From Burkholderia sp. Ac-20365 (GTDB lineage: Bacteria; Pseudomonadota; Gammaproteobacteria; Burkholderiales; Burkholderiaceae): a DNA stretch of 64,000 nt. Positions 34,706-44,274 of the stretch are shown one piece after another; position 1 is the first letter of the stretch; each line of letters opens with the position of its first letter. The notes under the pieces are model-generated. The model had not been told where the DNA came from. It made no database searches and was given only the letters and a program-made list of their open reading frames with translations. Position numbers and translations under genes: made by a program. The stretch spans positions 1-64,000 of the forward strand of contig NZ_JAAGPI010000024.1 of NCBI RefSeq assembly GCF_017104715.1. The letters run 5' to 3'.

Positions 34706-34995
34706 GTCGGGAGAGCGTGCTGTTTGCTGTCGTCTGATCGATCAGCAGCCAGCGCCGCCGAAGGGGCACACCCGCAAACTCTCAGGCAAAAGGACCGACC
34801 GCGTCGAAAAACCCGCTCGTCTTCCGGTCACACGACCCCAATCGAATGAGCGTCCGTTTTTCGCACTCTGGAGAGCGGCAGTAGCGCCGGTGCACTAAAC
34901 CGCACGCGCAGGCTGCCCACCGAAGGGGCGCGCGCCACGCACGTCAGCACTCGCTGGCGGCAGCGCAATCTCTCAGGTACCGAGGACAGAGGGGG
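34706..34995 (+). promoter_or_regulatory. Tandem glycine riboswitch upstream of gcvT
   Basis: Two aptamers are visible. The first (about 34706-34799) runs from CGGGAGAGC to CCGAAGGGGCA and ACTCTCAGGCAAAAGGAC. The second (about 34866-34995) runs from TCTGGAGAGC to CACCGAAGGGGCG and TCTCTCAGGTACCGAGGACAGAGG. The paired GAGAG / CTCTCAGG strands and the CCGAAGGGGC junction are the class hallmarks. About 66 bases separate the aptamers. The second ends 92 bases before gcvT. Known members turn on glycine cleavage genes when glycine is high. Confidence 0.93.
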
Positions 34996-35087
34996 CATGC
35001 AGTTATCGCTCGTTGGCCCGAGATGGGATCAGGCCGCGAGGGGTTTCGCCGCATGGCCTTTCCTGTTTAGCGATGCCCGAGGCCCCG

Positions 35088-36206
35088 ATGACCGAACTCA
35101 AACACACCCCGCTCCACGCCACGCACCGTGCGCTCAATGCCCGCATGGTAGATTTCGGCGGCTGGGACATGCCCGTCAACTACGGCTCGCAGATCGAAGA
35201 GCATCGCGCCGTGCGCACCGACGCCGGCATGTTCGACGTGTCCCATATGTGCGTGGTCGATTTCACCGGTCAACGCGTGCGCGCTTTCTTCGAGCGCGCG
35301 CTGGCGAACAACGTCGGCAAGCTGCAAACGCCCGGCAAGGCGCTCTACTCCTGTCTGCTCAATCCCGAAGGCGGCGTGATCGACGATCTGATCGTCTATT
35401 ACTTCGGCGAAGATCATTTCCGCGTCGTCGTGAATGCCGGTACGGCTGAGAAAGACGTCGCGTGGTTCAGCAAGCTCAATGACGAAGAAGGCTTCGGCCT
35501 GACCATCAAACCGCGCCGCGACTACGCGATCGTCGCCGTGCAAGGCCCGAACGCGCGCGAAAAAGTCTGGGCGACGGTGCCGCATGCCCGCGCCGCCAGC
35601 GAAGCGCTGAAACCCTTCAACGCCGCGCGCGTCACCGATACGCCGTTCGGCGAATTGACCGTTGCGCGCACCGGCTACACGGGCGAAGACGGTTTCGAAA
35701 TCATCGTTCCCGCCGATCACGTCGAAGCGCTGTGGAACGCGCTGCAGGCGCAAGGCGTGCGCCCGGCCGGTCTCGGCGCGCGCGACACGCTGCGCCTCGA
35801 AGCGGGCATGAACCTCTACGGTCAGGACATGGACGACAACGTGTCGCCGCTCGACGCCGGTCTCGCATGGACGGTCGATCTGTCCGCGCCGCGCGATTTC
35901 ATCGGCCGCGCGAAGCTGGAAGCGGATGGCTCGCAGGCGTCGTTCGTCGGCCTGATCCTGCACAAGGACAACGGCAAGGCAGCGGGCGTGCTGCGTGCGC
36001 ACCAGAAAGTCGTCACGCCGAACGGCGAAGGCGAAATCACCAGCGGCACGTTCTCGCCGACCATGCAGGAATCGATTGCGTTTGCGCGCGTGCCGAAGGG
36101 CGTGCAGCCGGGCGACGTCGTGCACGTTCAGATCCGTGACAAGGCACTTCCCGCCAGCGTGGTTAAACTGCCATTCGTGCGCAACGGCAAAGTGCTCGTC
36201 GGCTGA
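35088..36206 (+). CDS. gcvT: Glycine cleavage system T protein (aminomethyltransferase)
   Basis: 372 residues from the ATG at 35088, which has GAGG 5 bases upstream. An in-frame ATG at 35073 lacks a ribosome-binding site. It transfers the methylene group from aminomethyl-lipoyl GcvH to tetrahydrofolate and releases ammonia. Typical segments: MVDFGGWDMPVNYGSQIEEH, FDVSHMCVVDFTG, YTGEDGFEI, and GLGARDTLRLEAGMNLYGQD with the catalytic Asp-Thr-Leu-Arg region. First gene of gcvTHP behind the glycine riboswitch. Confidence 0.97.
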   Translation: MTELKHTPLHATHRALNARMVDFGGWDMPVNYGSQIEEHRAVRTDAGMFDVSHMCVVDFTGQRVRAFFERALANNVGKLQTPGKALYSCLLNPEGGVIDDLIVYYFGEDHFRVVVNAGTAEKDVAWFSKLNDEEGFGLTIKPRRDYAIVAVQGPNAREKVWATVPHARAASEALKPFNAARVTDTPFGELTVARTGYTGEDGFEIIVPADHVEALWNALQAQGVRPAGLGARDTLRLEAGMNLYGQDMDDNVSPLDAGLAWTVDLSAPRDFIGRAKLEADGSQASFVGLILHKDNGKAAGVLRAHQKVVTPNGEGEITSGTFSPTMQESIAFARVPKGVQPGDVVHVQIRDKALPASVVKLPFVRNGKVLVG

Positions 36207-36322
36207 TCGTTCATACGATCCGCGTCACGACACCGTCACCTGACAGACACAAAGCCGAGACACGAAAGCGTCGCGTGCGTCCCACCATTTAAATCAACCG
36301 AATTACCGCATAGGAGCATCCG

Positions 36323-36703
36323 ATGAGCATCCCGGCCGATCTGAAATACACCGAATCGCACGAATGGGTCCGCACCGAAGCAGACGGCACGCTGACGGTC
36401 GGCATCACCGACCACGCGCAGGAAGCGCTCGGCGACATCGTCTTCTTCGAAGTGCAGCAACTGGGCCAGACCGTCTCGGCTGGCGACACGGTCGCCGTTA
36501 TCGAATCGGTGAAGGCCGCGTCCGATATCTACGCACCCGTGTCGGGCGAGATCATCGAGGCAAACCAGAACGTCGCCGACACGCCGGACGCCGTGAACAC
36601 CGCGCCGTACGACAACTGGCTGTTCAAGATCAAGCCGGCTGCAGGTGCGTCGGAAGATCGTCTGATGGACGCAGCCGCTTACGGCAAGTCGATCGGCGAA
36701 TAA
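36323..36703 (+). CDS. gcvH: Glycine cleavage system H protein (lipoyl carrier)
   Basis: 126 residues. The lipoylated lysine is K64 in AVIESVKAASDIYAP. N-terminal KYTESHEWVR and C-terminal NWLFKIKPA are standard. It shuttles the aminomethyl group between GcvP and GcvT. It follows gcvT by 116 bases and has AGGAG upstream. Confidence 0.98.
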   Translation: MSIPADLKYTESHEWVRTEADGTLTVGITDHAQEALGDIVFFEVQQLGQTVSAGDTVAVIESVKAASDIYAPVSGEIIEANQNVADTPDAVNTAPYDNWLFKIKPAAGASEDRLMDAAAYGKSIGE

Positions 36704-36782
36704 GCCAGCGCTCAAGCCACTTACCCACGAAGGGCGCGGCGTTTGCACTCGTGAACGCGCGCCGCGCCAGCAGGAACACTCA

Positions 36783-39713
36783 ATGAAGCTCGAACACCCG
36801 GATCGTCTGATGAACCGCACTCCCCTCTCGCTCGCCGCGCTCGAAGTGCATGACGCCTTCGCTGAACGGCATATCGGCCCGGACGGCGCCGATCAGCAGT
36901 CGATGCTCGAAGCCCTCGGCTTCGCATCGCGCGCCGCGTTGATGGACGCGGTGATTCCGCAGGCGATCCGCCGCCAGGACGCGCTGCCGCTCGGCCCCTT
37001 CGCCCAGCCGAAGAGCGAAGCCGAAGCGCTCGCCGCGCTGCGCGAACTCGCGGACAAGAACCAGGTGTTCCGCTCGTACATCGGCCAGGGCTATTACAAC
37101 GCCCACACGCCGACGGTGATCCTGCGCAACGTGCTCGAAAATCCGGCCTGGTACACGGCGTACACGCCGTATCAGCCGGAAATCTCGCAAGGCCGTCTGG
37201 AAGCGCTGCTGAACTATCAGCAGATGATCGTCGACCTGACCGGCCTCGCAATCTCGAACGCATCGCTGCTCGACGAAGCGACCGCCGCCGCTGAAGCGAT
37301 GACGCTGCTGCAACGCGTCGGCAAGTCGAAGTCGAACGTTTTCTATGTGGCAGACGACGTGCTGCCACAAACCATCGAAGTCGTGAAGACGCGCGCGAAG
37401 CCAGTCGGCATCGAAGTGAAGGTCGGTCCGGCTGCGGATGCTGCAACGTCGAATGCATTCGGCGTGCTGCTGCAATATCCGGGCGTGAACGGCGACGTGC
37501 GCGACTACCGCGCGCTGGCTGACGCGATCCACGCAGCGGGCGGCCACGTGGTCGCCGCCGCCGATCTGCTCGCGCTAACCGTGCTCACGCCGCCGGGCGA
37601 ATGGGGTGCGGACGTGGCCGTCGGCAACTCGCAGCGCTTTGGCGTGCCGGTTGGCTTCGGCGGCCCGCACGCGGCGTATCTCGCCGTGCGCGACGAATTC
37701 AAGCGTCAGATGCCGGGCCGTCTGGTCGGCGTGACGGTCGATGCGCAGGGCAACCCCGCGCTGCGTCTCGCGCTGCAAACGCGCGAACAGCATATCCGCC
37801 GCGAAAAGGCGACGTCGAACGTGTGTACCGCGCAGGCGCTGCTCGCGATCATGGCCAGCATGTACGCCGTCTATCACGGCCCGCGCGGCCTGAAGACGAT
37901 TGCGCAACGCGTGAACCGCATCGCTGCGCTGCTCGCGGAAGGCGCGAAGCAACTTGGCTACACGCTCGTCAACGAATCGTTCTTCGACACGCTGACGTTC
38001 GAAACGGGCCCGCGCACGCAAGCGCTGCACGACGCAGCGACGGCAAAGGGCATTAACCTGCGTCACGTGAGCGAAACGCGCGTCGGCCTGTCGCTCGACG
38101 AAACCACCACGCGCGCCGATCTCGCCGATCTGCTCGCCGCATTCGCGCAAGCCGCGTTTGTCGAAGCCGTGCCGCAAATCGATGAACTCGATGCGAAGCT
38201 CGGCGCGTCGAACACGTTCCCCGCAACGCTCGAACGCGAGAGCGCGTATCTGACGCACCACGTGTTCAACCGTCATCATTCGGAAACGGAAATGCTGCGC
38301 TATCTGCGCAGCCTGTCGGACAAGGACCTTGCGCTCGACCGCTCGATGATCCCGCTCGGTTCGTGCACGATGAAGCTGAACGCGACGTCGGAAATGCTGC
38401 CCGTCACGTGGCCCGAGTTCGGCCAGATTCACCCGTTCGCGCCCGCCGAGCAAACCGTCGGCTACCGCGAAATGATCGATCAGCTCGAACAGATGCTGGT
38501 CGCCGCAACGGGTTATGCGGCTGTGTCGCTGCAACCGAATGCCGGTTCGCAAGGCGAGTACGCGGGCCTGTTGATCATCCACGCGTATCACGAGTCGCGC
38601 GGCGAAGGTCATCGCAATGTCTGCCTGATTCCCGCTTCGGCGCACGGCACGAACCCGGCGTCGGCACAGATGGCAGGCATGCAGGTTGTCGTCGTCGCGT
38701 GCGATGCGCAAGGCAACGTCGATCTCGAAGACCTGAAGAAGAAGGCCGAACAGCATTCGGAAAAACTCGCGGCGATCATGATCACGTATCCGTCGACGCA
38801 CGGCGTGTTCGAACAGAACGTCCGTGAAGTCTGCGAGATCGTTCACGCGCACGGCGGCCAGGTGTATGTGGACGGCGCGAACATGAACGCAATGGTCGGC
38901 CTCGCGGCGCCGGGCCAGTTCGGCGGCGACGTTTCACACCTGAACCTGCACAAGACGTTCTGCATTCCGCACGGCGGCGGCGGACCCGGCGTCGGCCCTG
39001 TCGCTGTCGGCGCGCATCTGGCGAAGTTCCTGCCGAATCAAACTTCGACGGGTTACGAGCGCGATGCGAACGGCATCGGCGCGGTGTCCGCTGCGCCGTA
39101 CGGCTCGGCATCGATCCTGCCGATCTCGTGGATGTACATCGCGATGATGGGCGCGAAGAACCTGACGGCCGCTACCGAAACCGCGATCCTCAACGCCAAC
39201 TACGTCGCGAACAAGCTCGCGCCGCATTACCCGGTGCTGTACTCGGGCCCGGGCGGACTGGTCGCGCACGAGTGCATTCTCGATCTGCGTCCCATCAAGG
39301 AAACGAGCGGTATCAGCGTTGACGACGTTGCGAAGCGCCTGATGGACTACGGCTTCCACGCGCCGACGATGAGCTTCCCGGTGCCGGGCACGCTGATGGT
39401 CGAGCCGACCGAATCGGAATCGAAGGAAGAGCTGGATCGCTTCATCGAAGCGATGATCGCGATTCGCAACGAAATCCGCGCCGTCGAAGAAGGCCGTAGC
39501 GATCGCGAAGACAATCCGCTGAAGCACGCACCGCACACGGCGGCTGTGGTTGTCGCGAACGAGTGGACGCACGCTTATGCGCGTGAAACGGCGGCGTATC
39601 CGCTGCCGACGCTGATCGCGAAGAAGTACTGGCCGCCCGTTGGCCGTGCCGACAACGCATATGGCGACCGCAATCTGTTCTGCTCGTGCGTGCCTATGGC
39701 CGATTACGAGTGA
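36783..39713 (+). CDS. gcvP: Glycine dehydrogenase (decarboxylating), P protein
   Basis: 976 residues, a single-chain P protein in which the two halves are fused. It decarboxylates glycine through PLP and loads the aminomethyl group on GcvH. The PLP lysine is K724 in NLHKTFCIPHGGGG. Other landmarks: ERHIGPDGADQQSML, IGQGYYNAHTPTVI, PLGSCTMKLNATSEMLPVTW and PNAGSQGEYAGLL. The start at 36783 (MKLEHPDRLMNR) could alternatively be the Met ten codons in. Last gene of gcvTHP. Confidence 0.97.
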   Translation: MKLEHPDRLMNRTPLSLAALEVHDAFAERHIGPDGADQQSMLEALGFASRAALMDAVIPQAIRRQDALPLGPFAQPKSEAEALAALRELADKNQVFRSYIGQGYYNAHTPTVILRNVLENPAWYTAYTPYQPEISQGRLEALLNYQQMIVDLTGLAISNASLLDEATAAAEAMTLLQRVGKSKSNVFYVADDVLPQTIEVVKTRAKPVGIEVKVGPAADAATSNAFGVLLQYPGVNGDVRDYRALADAIHAAGGHVVAAADLLALTVLTPPGEWGADVAVGNSQRFGVPVGFGGPHAAYLAVRDEFKRQMPGRLVGVTVDAQGNPALRLALQTREQHIRREKATSNVCTAQALLAIMASMYAVYHGPRGLKTIAQRVNRIAALLAEGAKQLGYTLVNESFFDTLTFETGPRTQALHDAATAKGINLRHVSETRVGLSLDETTTRADLADLLAAFAQAAFVEAVPQIDELDAKLGASNTFPATLERESAYLTHHVFNRHHSETEMLRYLRSLSDKDLALDRSMIPLGSCTMKLNATSEMLPVTWPEFGQIHPFAPAEQTVGYREMIDQLEQMLVAATGYAAVSLQPNAGSQGEYAGLLIIHAYHESRGEGHRNVCLIPASAHGTNPASAQMAGMQVVVVACDAQGNVDLEDLKKKAEQHSEKLAAIMITYPSTHGVFEQNVREVCEIVHAHGGQVYVDGANMNAMVGLAAPGQFGGDVSHLNLHKTFCIPHGGGGPGVGPVAVGAHLAKFLPNQTSTGYERDANGIGAVSAAPYGSASILPISWMYIAMMGAKNLTAATETAILNANYVANKLAPHYPVLYSGPGGLVAHECILDLRPIKETSGISVDDVAKRLMDYGFHAPTMSFPVPGTLMVEPTESESKEELDRFIEAMIAIRNEIRAVEEGRSDREDNPLKHAPHTAAVVVANEWTHAYARETAAYPLPTLIAKKYWPPVGRADNAYGDRNLFCSCVPMADYE

Positions 39714-39761
39714 CGACACTGGTTTGCCCGCCCCGATGCGGGCGAACCGAAGCTGAAATAC

Positions 39762-39799
39762 AAAAGCCCGGTAACGAGTCGATCGTTACCGGGCTTTTT
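39762..39799 (+). terminator. Terminator after gcvP, convergent with the glycan operon
   Basis: AAAAGCCCGGTAACGA and TCGTTACCGGGCTTTT pair around a short loop: a 15-16 bp stem with flanking A and T runs. It lies between two convergent operons and is bidirectional. Confidence 0.93.
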
Positions 39800-39822
39800 C
39801 GCTTGCACGCCGGCTGCGTTTG

Positions 39823-41868
39823 TCAGCCTTGCAGCGGATCCTTTTCGATCACCAGATGGAACTGGATCGTACACAGTTCGAGCAATTCGTCGCGCGTCAC
39901 ATCCTTGAGCTTCATCCGGTCCATGTTGATTTCGATGGGCGCCGTGTTCGCCTGATTCTGGTTCCAGAAGTCCCTGAGTCTGCCGTCGATCGCGTGTTCC
40001 GCGCGCACGATGCGATACCCCGTCTCCGCGACGAACCTGACGATCTCCGCAAGCGTGAAGAACCGGATATGCGTGATATCGAGCAATCCGGCTTCGGCAT
40101 AGGTCCACTTGCCTTTGCTCAGATCGTCCATCAGCATCAGGTTGCGCACGTTCGGGATGCTCAACACCAGTTGGCCCTTCGGCGACATGTACGGACGCAG
40201 CTTCACCATCACGTCCCACGGGTTGTACATGTGTTCGAGCACGTCGGCGAGCAGGACGCCGTCGAGCGTTCCCTTCGCAATGCCTTCACGCTCCAGATCG
40301 AAGTCCTCGAACTTGCCGACCAGCACGCGATCGATCTTGCTGGCGGCCAGTTGCGCGGCCGCGCGATTCATTTCGATGCCCCACACCTGGCTCATCGGGA
40401 AACGCTGCTTGATCAACGCCGCCGTGCTGCCCGCTGCACAGCCGATGTCGATCACGATCGACGGATCGTTCGAATACATCGCGACCAGGTTCGGACGGCC
40501 CGGCGTATGGTAGCCCTCGGCAATCTCGCCCGACTCGACGTCCAGATATTGTTGCCACACATGTCGCTGCTTGCGCGGTGCAAGCCCCTTCGCCGAGCCG
40601 GCGAGAATCTGCGCGACCCGCATCGACGCCATGCCGTCGCCATCGTTGAGGTTGTAGTGCGCGGCGCGTTTCTGGCCGAGTTGAAGCAGGCCGGCGCGCA
40701 ATTCCGGATTGGTGAGAATCTGCTGAAGCGCCGACGCAAGCTCGTGCGCCTCGACTTCGACGACACCCGTCTCCGCTTCGAAGCATGGGCCCATCAGCAT
40801 GCCCGCCGTGTTCATCAGATTGACGACCGGCGTGTGCGCGAGCATGCCTTCGACGAGATAGTTCGAATCGACGGCAACGAGCACGTCGGCACCCGCAGCG
40901 AACAGTTCCGTGTCGTCGCTCGCGTAGAAATAGCCGTCTCCCGATGCGCCCAGCTTCACGAGGATTTCGGCGCAACGCTTCTCGCCGAACGCCGCGTTCG
41001 ACGGACGATCCTTGATCACGGCGTTGATCTGCATGCCCGCCCTTTTCAGGCTTTCGCACGCGATCATGAAGGCACGCACCGACTCGTCATAGATGTCCTC
41101 GATGCAGTGCGCGCTGAGATTCGCAGCCCACGTCGTGCCGAACACGACGAGCGGCAACTCCGGCTTCAGCCCGTACTTCGTATTCAACTGCTGACGGCAC
41201 GAAGGCTTCTGCTTGCGCAGCGTCGCATAGACGTCCCACGCGGGATTGCCAGCCGCAATCAGCCGTTCCTGTGCGACGCCCAGGTCGCGATATCCCTCGA
41301 TGCCGCGCTGCCCGTACACGACGAGCTTGTCCGCGACCAGTTCGTTGTGCACCGTGTAGGGATCGACGAGCGCGATCGAGTGCGCAACATGCACACTCGG
41401 AATGCCCTGCGCGCGCGCCCATACGGTCGCTGTCTTGCCGACGCGCGTCATGTCGTCGTTGGTCGCGAGCAGCGCGATATCGTATTGCCCGGCCGCGCGC
41501 TTCAGGCATTCGAGCAATTGCACGGTAGCGGGCAGATCGCTTTTGACGCTCTCGAACACGACCGGACGCAGCTTGTCCGACGCGTCCGCCGCGAACCCGC
41601 AAAACTCCGGCTGCTGCTGGATGTGCCGCTCGAAGACGTCCAGCAGATGTTGCGTCTCCGCGCTCACTGTCTGCGCCGCGCTCGCGTCCTGCGCGAAAGC
41701 GTCGATCGACACGAACGTGCAACCCGCCTGCGTGATCGCCGACTGCATTTGCGGCGACAGCGAAGTCGGCGGTGCGATGATGGTCAACGGCTCATGCATC
41801 TGCAGGAACTGCAGCAGCGCGTTGAAGTGCTTGCCCCAGAGCAGGCTGATAATGGCCTTCTGCTTCAT
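39823..41868 (-). CDS. Fusion of GT-B-like surface-glycan protein and SAM methyltransferase
   Basis: 681 residues. The N-terminal two-thirds looks like a GT-B-fold transferase of the CDP-glycerol/polysialyltransferase type: LLATNDDMTRVGKTATVWA, VHVAHSIALVDPYTVHNELVADK and the AAGNPAWDVY turn, then a second Rossmann half (LVVFGTTWAANL to VAVDSNYLVEGMLAHTPVV). From about residue 471 there is a class I methyltransferase: IVIDIGCAAGSTAALI, LADVLEHMYNPWDVM, GQLVLSIPNV and LLDITHIRFFTLAEIV. Last gene of the pse operon; its ATG overlaps the stop of the previous methyltransferase. It may attach and methylate the nonulosonic acid product. Function inferred. Confidence 0.8.
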   Translation of the reverse strand: MKQKAIISLLWGKHFNALLQFLQMHEPLTIIAPPTSLSPQMQSAITQAGCTFVSIDAFAQDASAAQTVSAETQHLLDVFERHIQQQPEFCGFAADASDKLRPVVFESVKSDLPATVQLLECLKRAAGQYDIALLATNDDMTRVGKTATVWARAQGIPSVHVAHSIALVDPYTVHNELVADKLVVYGQRGIEGYRDLGVAQERLIAAGNPAWDVYATLRKQKPSCRQQLNTKYGLKPELPLVVFGTTWAANLSAHCIEDIYDESVRAFMIACESLKRAGMQINAVIKDRPSNAAFGEKRCAEILVKLGASGDGYFYASDDTELFAAGADVLVAVDSNYLVEGMLAHTPVVNLMNTAGMLMGPCFEAETGVVEVEAHELASALQQILTNPELRAGLLQLGQKRAAHYNLNDGDGMASMRVAQILAGSAKGLAPRKQRHVWQQYLDVESGEIAEGYHTPGRPNLVAMYSNDPSIVIDIGCAAGSTAALIKQRFPMSQVWGIEMNRAAAQLAASKIDRVLVGKFEDFDLEREGIAKGTLDGVLLADVLEHMYNPWDVMVKLRPYMSPKGQLVLSIPNVRNLMLMDDLSKGKWTYAEAGLLDITHIRFFTLAEIVRFVAETGYRIVRAEHAIDGRLRDFWNQNQANTAPIEINMDRMKLKDVTRDELLELCTIQFHLVIEKDPLQG

Positions 41869-43151
41869 TGTCGGCCCTCTTTAAAAATTCCGAAGTATCT
41901 GGACAGCAGTGCCCGAACCAGGTTGTATTCCGTGCCGACAGTCACGTCGGTGCCCGCCTTGAACTTGTCCGCGAGTCCCGCCGACCAGCCGCGCGCGATT
42001 TCCGTCGATTTCTGGTCGAGCGCATTGCTGATGAGCCACGTCGAGAGTTCGCGCAACATCTGCGGCGAAACAGCGCCGCCAAACTCGAAGTTCGGAAAGC
42101 GCGTGAGCAGGCACTGAAACAGCAGGAAGAAGAAATGGCGGCTTCGCAACGGTTTGAGCAGCTTGTCCAGTTCCACGCTCATCGCTTCGGGCGCGAGCGG
42201 CAGCCACTGAGCGAGCTGCGCGACGTCGAGCGAATCGAGCGCCGTGTTGCGCGCGGCCATGTCCGCGGCGAAACGCGCGTTGGCGGCAGGGTCTGCCCGG
42301 TTATCCATGACGACGAACATGCGGCCCGCGATCTTCGGCGCGAGATGGGCGACGATCGCCTCTTCGATGAACAGCCCCAGATCGAACAGCCCCTTGTCGC
42401 GCGCGAACCACGACAGCGTGCGCTTCCAGCTCGCCTTTTGCTCGAGCGATTCGTACAGCAGCCAGTTCGTATTGCCGCCGCCGAGAAATGCACCGTAAGG
42501 CACAACTGTTTCGATTGCGAAGCCTTGTGCGTCGGCGAACTCGACCAGCTCGGCGATACTTGCGCGCGACATGTACAGGCCGAACTTGCCCGCCTCGTCA
42601 GTGGCGCGCAGCGCGTCGGGCCAGCGCGATTTGTCCGCGCCATACGCGGCGACCGCGTGATCCTGTGTGTGAATGTCGAAAATGATCCGGCCGCCCGGGC
42701 GCACGACGCGCTTCCATTCGAGCAGCGCTTCGCGCCAGTTCGGGAAATGCACGAGCACGTTCAGAGAGACGGCGCAGTCGAAGGACGCGTCGTCGCAAGG
42801 CAAGCTCGCGACGTCGCCAACCTGCAGACGGATCGGCGCGCCGTTCGCGAGGCGCCGCGTTTCGTCGAGCATAGCCTGCGAGCTGTCCACGCCCATCACG
42901 TCGTACCCGTCGGCGACGAGCGGCAACGCGGCGCGGCCGGTCCCGACGCCGATATCGATGATCTTCGGCCCGCGCGCATGGCGCCGGATCGTGTTGACCT
43001 CGACCGCGTTCTTCAGCAGGTTGGTGGTCTCGCTCTGAACCATCCGGTTCGAGTACCAGTTCACCATGCCCGGATCTTTCCAGGCGTCGGTTTTCCACTG
43101 GATCAGATCCTGGCGATCTTGCGGCCCAGCGTGTTCGGGTTGTGCGCTCAT
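41865..43151 (-). CDS. Class I SAM-dependent methyltransferase with long C-terminal extension
   Basis: 428 residues. The SAM domain occupies about residues 45-165: KIIDIGVGTGRAALPLVADG (motif I), LQVGDVASLPCDDASFDCAV (motif II) and VLVHFPNWREALLEWKRVVRPGG (motif III). The C-terminal 200 residues have no recognised motif and are mainly helical. It overlaps pseI by ATGA on one side and the fusion gene by ATGA on the other, tying it to nonulosonic acid metabolism or transfer. Substrate unknown. Confidence 0.85.
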   Translation of the reverse strand: MSAQPEHAGPQDRQDLIQWKTDAWKDPGMVNWYSNRMVQSETTNLLKNAVEVNTIRRHARGPKIIDIGVGTGRAALPLVADGYDVMGVDSSQAMLDETRRLANGAPIRLQVGDVASLPCDDASFDCAVSLNVLVHFPNWREALLEWKRVVRPGGRIIFDIHTQDHAVAAYGADKSRWPDALRATDEAGKFGLYMSRASIAELVEFADAQGFAIETVVPYGAFLGGGNTNWLLYESLEQKASWKRTLSWFARDKGLFDLGLFIEEAIVAHLAPKIAGRMFVVMDNRADPAANARFAADMAARNTALDSLDVAQLAQWLPLAPEAMSVELDKLLKPLRSRHFFFLLFQCLLTRFPNFEFGGAVSPQMLRELSTWLISNALDQKSTEIARGWSAGLADKFKAGTDVTVGTEYNLVRALLSRYFGIFKEGRQ

Positions 43152-44200
43152 TTCAGAATTTCCCAGTTAAGCGGCGTGCCGCGTTTGATCGGCGCGCGCG
43201 CCGTCATGCCGATCACGGTGTCCAGATGCTTAGGCGCCATGCCGAGTCCAGGCCGGATCGCGCGGACGTTGTCGCGTGTCAGCGCTTCTCCCGCGCCAAC
43301 ATCCTCGACCACGTAAAGCGAGCGGCGAAAGACCATCGATTTGCGCTCCTGTTCGTTGGTGCCGTACGTAGCCTGACCGAGCGCTTGCCACGCGCGCTCC
43401 GTTTCGATCACGAGCGAACGCATTTCCTCCGGTTCCAGCGAAAACGCCGAGTCGACGCCGCCGTCGGCGCGCCGCAGCGTGAAGTGTTTTTCCACCACGG
43501 TTGCACCGAGCGCGACGGCGGCGACAGCCGCGCCGACACCCATCGTGTGATCCGACAGGCCGACCTGACAACCGAACAGGTCGCGCATATGTGGAATCGT
43601 GCGAATGTTGCTGTGCTCGGGTGTAGCGGGATAAGAGCTGGTGCACTTGAGCAGGATCAGGTCTTCGCAACCGGCGCCGCGCGCCGCGCGCACGGCCTCG
43701 TCGAGTTCCGCGACGCTCGCCATGCCCGTCGAGATGATCATCGGCTTGCCCGTCGCGGCGACACGCCGGATCAGCGGCAGATCGGTGTTCTCGAAGCTCG
43801 CGATCTTGTACGCTGGCACGTCGAGCGTTTCCAGGAAGTCGACGGCCGTTTCGTCGAACGGCGTCGAGAAAGCGAGCATGCCCAGTTCGTTCGCACGATC
43901 GAACAGCGGCTTGTGCCACTCCCAGGGTGTATAGGCCTGCTGATACAGCGCATAGAGCGAGTTGCCGGCCCATAGGCTGTTCTCGTCGCCGATATGGAAT
44001 TCGCCTTCATCGATATCGAGCGTCATCGTATCCGGCGTATAGGTTTGCAGCTTGAGCGCGTGCGCGCCGCTGCGAGCCGCCGCCTCGACGATTTCCAGCG
44101 CGCGTTCGAGCGACTGGTTGTGATTGCCGGACATCTCCGCGATCACGAACGGCTGTGAGCCGGGGCCGACGGACCGGTTCGCGATTCTGATTTCTTTCAT
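43148..44200 (-). CDS. pseI: Pseudaminic acid synthase-like NeuB-family enzyme
   Basis: 350 residues from the ATG at 44200 (MKEIRIANRSVG), with TGAGGA upstream. A GTG five codons earlier has no spaced ribosome-binding site. The NeuB TIM barrel condenses PEP with a 6-deoxy sugar. Key parts: AEMSGNHNQSLERALEIV, KLQTYTPDTMTLDI, FSTPFDETAVDFLE, KIASFENTDLPLI, and the metal-ligand histidines in GLSDHTMG and VVEKHFTL. A C-terminal SAF (antifreeze-like) domain begins near GEALTRDNVRAIRPG. PseI rather than NeuB/LegI is chosen because pseB, pseC and pseF are beside it. Confidence 0.9.
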   Translation of the reverse strand: MKEIRIANRSVGPGSQPFVIAEMSGNHNQSLERALEIVEAAARSGAHALKLQTYTPDTMTLDIDEGEFHIGDENSLWAGNSLYALYQQAYTPWEWHKPLFDRANELGMLAFSTPFDETAVDFLETLDVPAYKIASFENTDLPLIRRVAATGKPMIISTGMASVAELDEAVRAARGAGCEDLILLKCTSSYPATPEHSNIRTIPHMRDLFGCQVGLSDHTMGVGAAVAAVALGATVVEKHFTLRRADGGVDSAFSLEPEEMRSLVIETERAWQALGQATYGTNEQERKSMVFRRSLYVVEDVGAGEALTRDNVRAIRPGLGMAPKHLDTVIGMTARAPIKRGTPLNWEILK

Positions 44201-44274
44201 CGATAGTTTCCTCACGCCTTGCCGCGCGGCCCGTCATCGGAGCGCGCGATTCCTGTGTGTTGCGGGTTTGCGCT

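Noticed and set aside
39823..41868. The N-terminal half of the fusion protein as a hidden PseG
   Set aside because: PseG is a MurG-like UDP-sugar hydrolase. The segments seen here resemble CDP-glycerol/polysialyltransferase-type GT-B proteins instead, and the protein is last, not mid-pathway.
39820..43316. Long plus-strand frames opposite the two methyltransferase genes
   Set aside because: Antisense shadows of recognisable SAM-methyltransferase genes, with no motifs of their own.
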